Assembly: GCF_040214835.1 (NCBI RefSeq)
Contig: NZ_CP157874.1
Location: forward strand, 500,001 to 564,000
Source: Pseudomonas asiatica
GTDB taxonomy: Bacteria; Pseudomonadota; Gammaproteobacteria; Pseudomonadales; Pseudomonadaceae
Direction of reading: 5' to 3'
Length of the DNA stretch: 64,000 nt
Below, one piece after another: positions 55,689 through 64,000 of the stretch. How positions within the stretch are numbered: the first letter of the stretch is position 1; each line of letters opens with the position of its first letter. A program made the translations under genes and the position numbers. The notes beneath the pieces were generated by a model. It made no database searches. It saw only the letters and a program-made list of their open reading frames with translations, and was not told the origin of the DNA.

Positions 55689-56609
55689 TTGAGCACGATA
55701 CTCGAACCCGGGCAGATCGAAGCGTCGGCAGTGATGCCGCCGTTTCTGCACCTGCCCCCCGCCAACCTGTTCGAACTGCGCGCCGAGCGCCTGGAGCAGC
55801 TGGCCGAGGGCAATGCCCTTGGCGAATACCTGAAGCTGGTGGCTCGTTTGTGCCGTATCCAGCAGCAGCTTGTGGATAACCCGCCCGCTGGCATGCCGGT
55901 GGCCGAGGAACGTCAGCGCCTGTGCATAAGTCATGGTTTGCCGCCACTGGCGGCGGACAGCCTGGTGCGGGAAGGGTCGTGGCTGGTCTGGTTGCAGGCC
56001 TTGCTTGAGCACCTCGACGCGGACATTAGCGGTCCGTTGGGGGAGGCGCTGCAAGCCCTGCGCAGCAGTGACGACCATCAACGCAAGGGTTGGGGCATCG
56101 CCTTGCTCGCCGGCCAGTACGACGCAGTGCCCGCGGCACTGGTGCCGTTCATTGGGGCGGCCTTGCAGGCGGCCTGGTCCAGCTGGTTGCTGGCGCTGCC
56201 CGCGCCAGAGCTCAAGCCCGCCGACAGCCTGGCCCAGTGCCCGGCCTGCGGTTCGCCGGCGATGGCCGGGGTGGTGCGCAACCGCGGCAAGCACAATGGC
56301 CTGCGTTACCTGGCTTGTTCGCTGTGTGCCTGCGAATGGCATGTGGTGCGGGTCAAATGCGTGTACTGCGAGTCGAGCAAGGACCTGCGCTATACCAGCC
56401 TTGACGATGACCGCCATGCGCCGGGCAAGGCGCCGCTACGGGCAGAGTGCTGCCCGGAGTGCGAGAGCTACCTGAAGCAGAACTACCTGGAAAACGATGC
56501 GGCGGCCGAGCCGCTGGCCGATGACCTGGCCAGCCTGGCACTGGACATTCGCCTGGACGAGGAGGGCTTCCATCGGTTGGCACCGAACCTGATGCTCGCA
56601 CCCGGGTAA
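55689..56609 (+). CDS. fdhE: Formate dehydrogenase accessory protein FdhE
   Basis: FdhE (306 aa) is a cytoplasmic rubredoxin-like protein needed for maturation or export of the Tat-dependent formate dehydrogenases. Four cysteine pairs are present: CPACGS, CSLCACEW, CVYCES and CCPECES. The start is TTG 55689 (MSTILEPGQIEASAVMPPFL) after AAGGA; a longer frame from 55644 would overlap fdoI. It closes the fdo operon. Confidence 0.92.
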   Translation: MSTILEPGQIEASAVMPPFLHLPPANLFELRAERLEQLAEGNALGEYLKLVARLCRIQQQLVDNPPAGMPVAEERQRLCISHGLPPLAADSLVREGSWLVWLQALLEHLDADISGPLGEALQALRSSDDHQRKGWGIALLAGQYDAVPAALVPFIGAALQAAWSSWLLALPAPELKPADSLAQCPACGSPAMAGVVRNRGKHNGLRYLACSLCACEWHVVRVKCVYCESSKDLRYTSLDDDRHAPGKAPLRAECCPECESYLKQNYLENDAAAEPLADDLASLALDIRLDEEGFHRLAPNLMLAPG

Positions 56610-56641
56610 TGGAGAGTGTCTACACTGTAAGACCGAGTCGC

Positions 56642-56731
56642 CTTCTTCGCGGGTAAACCCGCTCCCACAGGGCCCGCGCAGCTTTTGAGGCTTGCACGGC
56701 CCTTGTAGGAGCGGGTTTACCCGCGAAGAGG
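56642..56731. repeat. Inverted REP pair between fdhE and selA
   Basis: CTTCTTCGCGGGTAAACCCGCTCCCACAGG (56642-56671) and the inverse GCGGGTTTACCCGCGAAGAGG (to 56731) form an imperfect BIME. The core is the classical P. putida REP. It separates fdhE from selA by 159 nt, so the sel genes may have their own promoter, though I could not fix one. Confidence 0.82.
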
Positions 56732-56762
56732 CCAGTACAGACAACGGATCAGTCCAAGGTAG

Positions 56763-60115
<3,353 letters not shown>

Positions 60116-60121
60116 GTTCAA

Positions 60122-60217
60122 GGAAGGCAATCGCGCCCGGTGGCGCGGCCGGGCTTCAAACCCGGTTGGGGACGGCAGCCGTTCCCGGGCAGGTTCGACT
60201 CCCGCTGCCTTCCGCCA
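60122..60217 (+). tRNA. selC: tRNA-Sec (TCA)
   Basis: A 96-nt selenocysteine tRNA with an 8-bp acceptor stem GGAAGGCA/TGCCTTCC, anticodon TCA (GCT-TCA-AAC), an extended variable arm, G73 discriminator and encoded CCA. It starts 6 nt after selB. Confidence 0.95.
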
Positions 60218-60235
60218 TTTTCTTTTGCCTGTCAG

Positions 60236-60329
60236 GGCCCTATCGCCGGCAAGCCAGCTCCCACAGGTACTCCACAGGCCTCAGGCCTTGTGTTATCCCT
60301 GTGGGAGCTGGCTTGCCGGCGATAGGGCC
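60236..60329. repeat. 32-bp perfect inverted repeat (BIME)
   Basis: GGCCCTATCGCCGGCAAGCC... (60236-60267) and its exact reverse complement (60298-60329) flank a 30-nt spacer that itself has the small palindrome AGGCCTCAGGCCT. It lies between tRNA-Sec and the convergent asparaginase gene and ends 14 nt from the latter's stop. Confidence 0.85.
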
Positions 60330-60343
60330 AGACCAGGCAACAC

Positions 60344-61333
60344 TCAGGCCCGTTCCCCACACAGATCCAGGGCAAACCACCGCTCCGCCGTGTCCACATC
60401 CAGCCCGGCCCCCAGCAACGCAACCATCTTGGCCAGCGCCGCCTCCCGGGTCATGCCACCGCCACTGACCAGCCCGGCCCCGCGCAAGCGGTTACCCGCC
60501 GCATAGGTGTCGAACACCACCGACCCCTCAGGGCACTGGCTGATAGCCGCCAGCATCACGCCCCGCTGGCGTGCCGCGCTCAGCACATCCAGCAACGCCT
60601 GGTCATCCGACGGCCCGGTACCGCTGCCGTAGCACTCCAGCAGCAACCCCTGCACGCCGCTGCCCAGCAGTGCCTGCAAGTGCCCGGCCTGCAGGCCCGG
60701 GAACACCGGCACTACCGCCAGGTTGACCGGCTGGCGCGGGTGCTTGTAGCCAAGTTCGGCTGGGATCGCCGTGGCGCGCTCACCGTCACGATGACGCGGC
60801 AGCGCGGCAAAGGCATCGAACGCCTCGCTGCGCAGCTTCGACGCCCGGCAGCCATGCAGCAGCTGCCCATGGAAGTACAGCTGCACACCATCTTCCAGCC
60901 CCTGTTCGAACTGGCGCAGTGCGCCGCACAGGTTGTCCCAGGCGTCGCTGTCCGCGCTACCCGCCGGCAGCATCGAGCCGGTCAGCAGCACCGGCACCGG
61001 CAGGCCCAGCAGCAGGAACGACAATGCCGCGGCGCTGTAGGCCAGGCTGTCGGTGCCATGCAGCACCAGCACGCCATCATGGCCAGCCACCTCTACCGCT
61101 GCGACGATGGCATCGCGCATCGCCAGCCAGTTGTGCTGTTGCATGTTGGCGCTGTCGAGCAGCGGGTTCAGTTCCTGCAGGGTCCATTGCACCTGGGGCG
61201 CATCGGCCAGCTGGGCGAAGTGTTCACGCATCCGCGCTTCGAAACCACCGGCCGGCGCCAGGCCTTCCGGTGTTTCGAGCATGCCGATGGTGCCACCGGT
61301 ATAGAGAACGAGAAGATTCTTTACTGCACGCAT
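60344..61333 (-). CDS. ansA: L-asparaginase, cytoplasmic type I-like
   Basis: A 329-aa asparaginase that hydrolyses L-asparagine to aspartate and ammonia. The first catalytic threonine is in LLVLYTGGTIGM, and the Thr-Asp pair in VLHGTDSLAYSAAALSF (usual HGTDT has Ser at the last position). LLTGSMLP replaces the loop before the next strand. No signal peptide is seen, so it is cytoplasmic. The minus-strand ATG 61333 (MRAVKNLLVLYTGG) is preferred over one at 61342. Together with the alanine symporter it suggests amino acid catabolism. Confidence 0.88.
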   Translation of the reverse strand: MRAVKNLLVLYTGGTIGMLETPEGLAPAGGFEARMREHFAQLADAPQVQWTLQELNPLLDSANMQQHNWLAMRDAIVAAVEVAGHDGVLVLHGTDSLAYSAAALSFLLLGLPVPVLLTGSMLPAGSADSDAWDNLCGALRQFEQGLEDGVQLYFHGQLLHGCRASKLRSEAFDAFAALPRHRDGERATAIPAELGYKHPRQPVNLAVVPVFPGLQAGHLQALLGSGVQGLLLECYGSGTGPSDDQALLDVLSAARQRGVMLAAISQCPEGSVVFDTYAAGNRLRGAGLVSGGGMTREAALAKMVALLGAGLDVDTAERWFALDLCGERA

Positions 61334-61405
61334 GGAAAGCATCCGTAGCGATGAGCGGAGAAAGAAAAGCCGCCCGCGGACGGGGCGGCTGGGCAGGAGA
61401 GGATA

Positions 61406-62848
61406 TCAGCGCTGCGTCTGAGCTTGGCCGACTGCTTTGTCAGTGGCTGTTTCCGCCTGCGGATTGGCAGGCCAGGCATTGCGGTCCAGGTCCAGGTCGG
61501 TGAACTTGGCCGAGTCGAACACTGGCTGGTCGACGCCCGCCTTGCGCTGGTCGTCGTAGTCGCGCATCACCCGCAGGCCGACCTTGAACAGCAGGGCCAG
61601 GGCCACCAGGTTGACGAAGGCCAGGCAGGTCATGGTGATGTCGGCGAAGGCGAACACGGTCGACAGGTCTTGCATCGAACCCCATACCACCAGCGCCAGC
61701 ACCAGGCCACGGAACACCATCAGTACCACGCGGTTGCGGCTGAGGAACTGCAGGCTGTTTTCGCCCAGGTAGTAGTTGTAGAGGATGCAGGTGAAGACGA
61801 ACAGCGACAGCGCCACGCTGACGAACACGCGGCCCCAGTCACCGACCACGGCGGCCAGCGAGTTCTGGGTCAGGACGATGCCGTCACCTTCGAAGCCCGG
61901 GGTGTAGAAGCCCGACAACAGGATCAGCAACGCGGTGCAGGTGCAGATCACGAAGGTGTCCAGGAACACGCTGAAGGCCTGGACAACGCCCTGGGCACCA
62001 GGGTGTTTCACGGCGGCCACGGCGGCGACGTTAGGCGCACTGCCCAGGCCCGCTTCGTTGGCGAACACACCGCGCTTCACGCCCATGACGATGGCGCTGC
62101 CGAGCAGGCCGCCGAATGCCGGGTCGAGGCCGAAGGCGCTCTTGAAGATGGTTTCCAGCATGGCTGGCACGTGCTCGATCTGGGTACCGATCACGTACAG
62201 GGTTACGCCGATGTAGGCCAGGGTCTTGACCGGTACCAGCAGGTCGGACACCGCAGCGATGCGCTTGATGCCGCCGATGAAGGTGATGGCCAGCAGCACG
62301 GCGAGGACGATGCCGGTGTGCTTGGGGTCGAAGGCAAAGGCGTTCTGCAGCGAGTGGGTCACGGTGTACGACTGCAGGCCGATGAAGGCGAAGCCGTAGG
62401 TGACCAGCAGCAGGATCGAGAACACGATGGCCATGCTTTTCAGCTTGAGGCCGTGCTGGATGTAGTAGGCCGGGCCACCACGGTACAGGCCGTCGCCATC
62501 GGCGCGCTTGTAGACCTGGGCCAGGGTGCATTCGAAGAAGCTGCTGGACATGCCCACCAGTGCGGTGACCCACATCCAGAACACAGCGCCTGGTCCACCC
62601 AGTGTCACGGCAATGCCGACACCGGCGATGTTACCGGCGCCCACGCGGCCGGCCAGGCTCAGCATCAGGGCCTGGAAGGAGCTCAGCTGGCCTGCCTGGC
62701 CACGCAGCGATTCTTTGAACACACCGAACATGTGGCCAAAATGGCGGAACTGGACGAACCGGGAACGGATGGTGAAGTAGCTACCCAGCCCTACGATCAG
62801 CACAATGAGAAGTTTCCCCGAGAGGAAATCGTTGAGTACTTCGAGCAT
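61406..62848 (-). CDS. Alanine/glycine:cation symporter (AGCS family)
   Basis: A 480-aa sodium/alanine-type symporter with about eleven membrane helices. The family signature region is GRVGAGNIAGVGIAVTLGG, followed by PGAVFWMW. Other typical stretches are GVKRGVFANEAGLGSAPNVA and TCTALLILLSGFY. The last 50 residues form a hydrophilic cytoplasmic tail. Its start is divergent from a small regulator gene 178 nt away. Confidence 0.93.
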   Translation of the reverse strand: MLEVLNDFLSGKLLIVLIVGLGSYFTIRSRFVQFRHFGHMFGVFKESLRGQAGQLSSFQALMLSLAGRVGAGNIAGVGIAVTLGGPGAVFWMWVTALVGMSSSFFECTLAQVYKRADGDGLYRGGPAYYIQHGLKLKSMAIVFSILLLVTYGFAFIGLQSYTVTHSLQNAFAFDPKHTGIVLAVLLAITFIGGIKRIAAVSDLLVPVKTLAYIGVTLYVIGTQIEHVPAMLETIFKSAFGLDPAFGGLLGSAIVMGVKRGVFANEAGLGSAPNVAAVAAVKHPGAQGVVQAFSVFLDTFVICTCTALLILLSGFYTPGFEGDGIVLTQNSLAAVVGDWGRVFVSVALSLFVFTCILYNYYLGENSLQFLSRNRVVLMVFRGLVLALVVWGSMQDLSTVFAFADITMTCLAFVNLVALALLFKVGLRVMRDYDDQRKAGVDQPVFDSAKFTDLDLDRNAWPANPQAETATDKAVGQAQTQR

Positions 62849-63026
62849 TGGAAAATGACCTCGATTCTTATTGTTCGTGTGGAAAGATCAGCGGACGGCA
62901 GGCGCACCGCTATTCGTGGGGCGCATGGTTGGCTATGACAAGAGCGGTTACAATTTCGCGGGTTGCTCTGATTTGGTGCAACTTGATGCTACAATTGCGC
63001 CATTCGCGTCACCTGAGTCCCGAGTC

Positions 63027-63836
63027 ATGAGCGATCATTTCGCTACCAACCTCAAACTGGCCTGCAGCCACTACCGCTCTATCTCCGAAGTTTGCCGCCA
63101 GCTGTCGATCAACCGCGCGCAGTTCAACAAGTACCTGAGCGGGCAGAGCCGCCCGACGGCCTACAACCTCAAGCGCATCGGCGATTTCTTCGGGGTCGAA
63201 GATTACGAATTGCATTTGCCACCCGAGCAGTTCAGCCGCCTGATCGGTGCTCGCGTGTCGACCCCGGCCGAGCAGCCTGGCGACCCGATCAGTGATCTGT
63301 TCCGTCCGTTGCACGCCCATGCGGGGAACCTGTCGCGCTATTGCGGTTACTACCTGGAATATTCCAACTGCATGTCGGTTCCGGGCACGGTCCTGGTGTC
63401 GTTGGTTCACCTGTGGGAGGAGCGCGGGCAGTTCCTTTTCGAACGCCAGGAACGCCAGGAGCGTTCCAGCGCCACCAACCCCCATGCCGAGGTGCGTTGT
63501 CGCTATCTGGGAGCGGCGTTCCAGTTGCAGGACCGGATGTTCCTGGTCGATTACGAGTCGCTGACGTTCAACGAGATGAGCCAGACTATCCTCATCCCCA
63601 GTTTCAAAAGCCGCATTACCCGCCTCAACGGCCTGAAGGCCGGCGTATCCAGCGGAGACCGGCGCAACCCGGCCTGCACTCGGGTTGTGTGGGACTACCT
63701 GGGAGAGGAGATCAATCGCATAAATGTCTACCGGCAGGTAAAACTGTACCAGCCGGATGATCCCCGCATAGATGACGATGTGCGTGAGCGCCTCAGCGTG
63801 GGGCCGTTGCGTAACAGTCTGTTCGAAATCGAGTGA
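63027..63836 (+). CDS. HTH-type transcriptional regulator (Xre/lambda-repressor-like)
   Basis: A 269-aa protein with an N-terminal helix-turn-helix (about residues 5-55: SHYRSISEVCRQLSINRAQF, NKYLSGQSRPTAYNLKRI). A long C-terminal domain of unknown type follows (YCGYYLEYSNCMSVPGTVLV onward), possibly ligand-sensing. ATG 63027 is used; the frame is open upstream but lies in the promoter region. It is divergent from the AGCS symporter, so regulation of that gene is plausible but unproven. TACAAT (62990-62995) could be its -10. Confidence 0.8.
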   Translation: MSDHFATNLKLACSHYRSISEVCRQLSINRAQFNKYLSGQSRPTAYNLKRIGDFFGVEDYELHLPPEQFSRLIGARVSTPAEQPGDPISDLFRPLHAHAGNLSRYCGYYLEYSNCMSVPGTVLVSLVHLWEERGQFLFERQERQERSSATNPHAEVRCRYLGAAFQLQDRMFLVDYESLTFNEMSQTILIPSFKSRITRLNGLKAGVSSGDRRNPACTRVVWDYLGEEINRINVYRQVKLYQPDDPRIDDDVRERLSVGPLRNSLFEIE

Positions 63837-63844
63837 TGCTTTTT

Positions 63845-64000
63845 TCAGAGAACAAGTTGATGTAACCACTCGCCAACAGGGTTGCCTGGGTCGAGCAGCA
63901 ACTTGATTGCCATGATGCAGCAAACACAGACCAGCAATGGCTTGATCAGCCGTGGGCCAAAGTGCACTGCGCAGCGTGCGCCCAATTGAGCCCCCACAAA
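63845..64000 (-). CDS. C-terminus of a TauE/SafE family permease (partial)
   Basis: The minus strand is open from the window end to a TGA at 63847-63845 (51 residues visible). The text GAQLGARCAVHFGPRLIKPL and IMAIKLLLDP is the final helix region of TSUP-family transporters. It is a different gene from the complete TauE/SafE gene at 49178. Its start lies outside the window. Confidence 0.75.
   Translation of the reverse strand, partial: FVGAQLGARCAVHFGPRLIKPLLVCVCCIMAIKLLLDPGNPVGEWLHQLVL

Overview
The window is a chromosomal segment of a fluorescent Pseudomonas, most likely of the P. putida group. This rests on recognisable protein sequences, the gene order (rrn - birA - coaX - tRNA-tuf - secE/nusG - rplKAJL-rpoBC - str - S10 - spc - alpha - katA), high GC, and inverted copies of the P. 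putida-type REP sequence (GCGGGTAAACCCGCTCCCAC) between genes. Species assignment is by recognition only; no search was run.

Layout. (1) 1-3415: the end of an rRNA operon (3' part of the 16S-23S spacer with boxA, 23S, 5S, terminator), then a REP-rich gap. (2) 3739-5870: birA, coaX and a small membrane-anchored protein. (3) 5981-19619: tRNA-Tyr, tRNA-Gly, tRNA-Thr and tufB, then tRNA-Trp, secE, nusG, rplK, rplA, rplJ, rplL, rpoB and rpoC. (4) 19831-38008: the str (rpsL, rpsG, fusA, tufA), S10, spc and alpha operons in one uninterrupted run ending in rpoA-rplQ. (5) 38181-45275: katA, a bacterioferritin-family gene, uvrA (minus), an MFS transporter with an extra C-terminal domain, and ssb. (6) 45586-50746: an accessory-looking stretch with an orphan membrane protein, then a MocR-type regulator divergent from an Fe(II)/2-oxoglutarate oxygenase, a TauE/SafE permease and a YdfG-like dehydrogenase. 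(7) 51013-60217: a complete selenoprotein module: formate dehydrogenase fdoGHI with an in-frame UGA for selenocysteine and a SECIS hairpin, fdhE, selA, selB and tRNA-Sec. (8) 60344-64000: L-asparaginase, an alanine/sodium symporter, a small-HTH regulator and the C-terminus of a TauE/SafE protein cut by the window end.

Most of the window is the core gene-expression machinery, where the unusual content is in the non-coding RNA. The rpsJ-rplC spacer carries a gap-free 45-nt copy (40/45 identical) of the 23S rRNA segment at 562-606 in this same window. That segment corresponds to the domain I site bound by L4, whose gene lies two genes downstream of the copy. The rplK leader similarly resembles the base of the L1 stalk. 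The best candidate for an undescribed metabolic system is the MocR/2OG-oxygenase/TauE/YdfG-like cluster. Its members suggest hydroxylation of a free amino acid followed by oxidation of the new alcohol, under a regulator with helically spaced ATTGARTCGA repeats in the divergent promoter region. The selenium module is known biology but is unusually complete and legible here.
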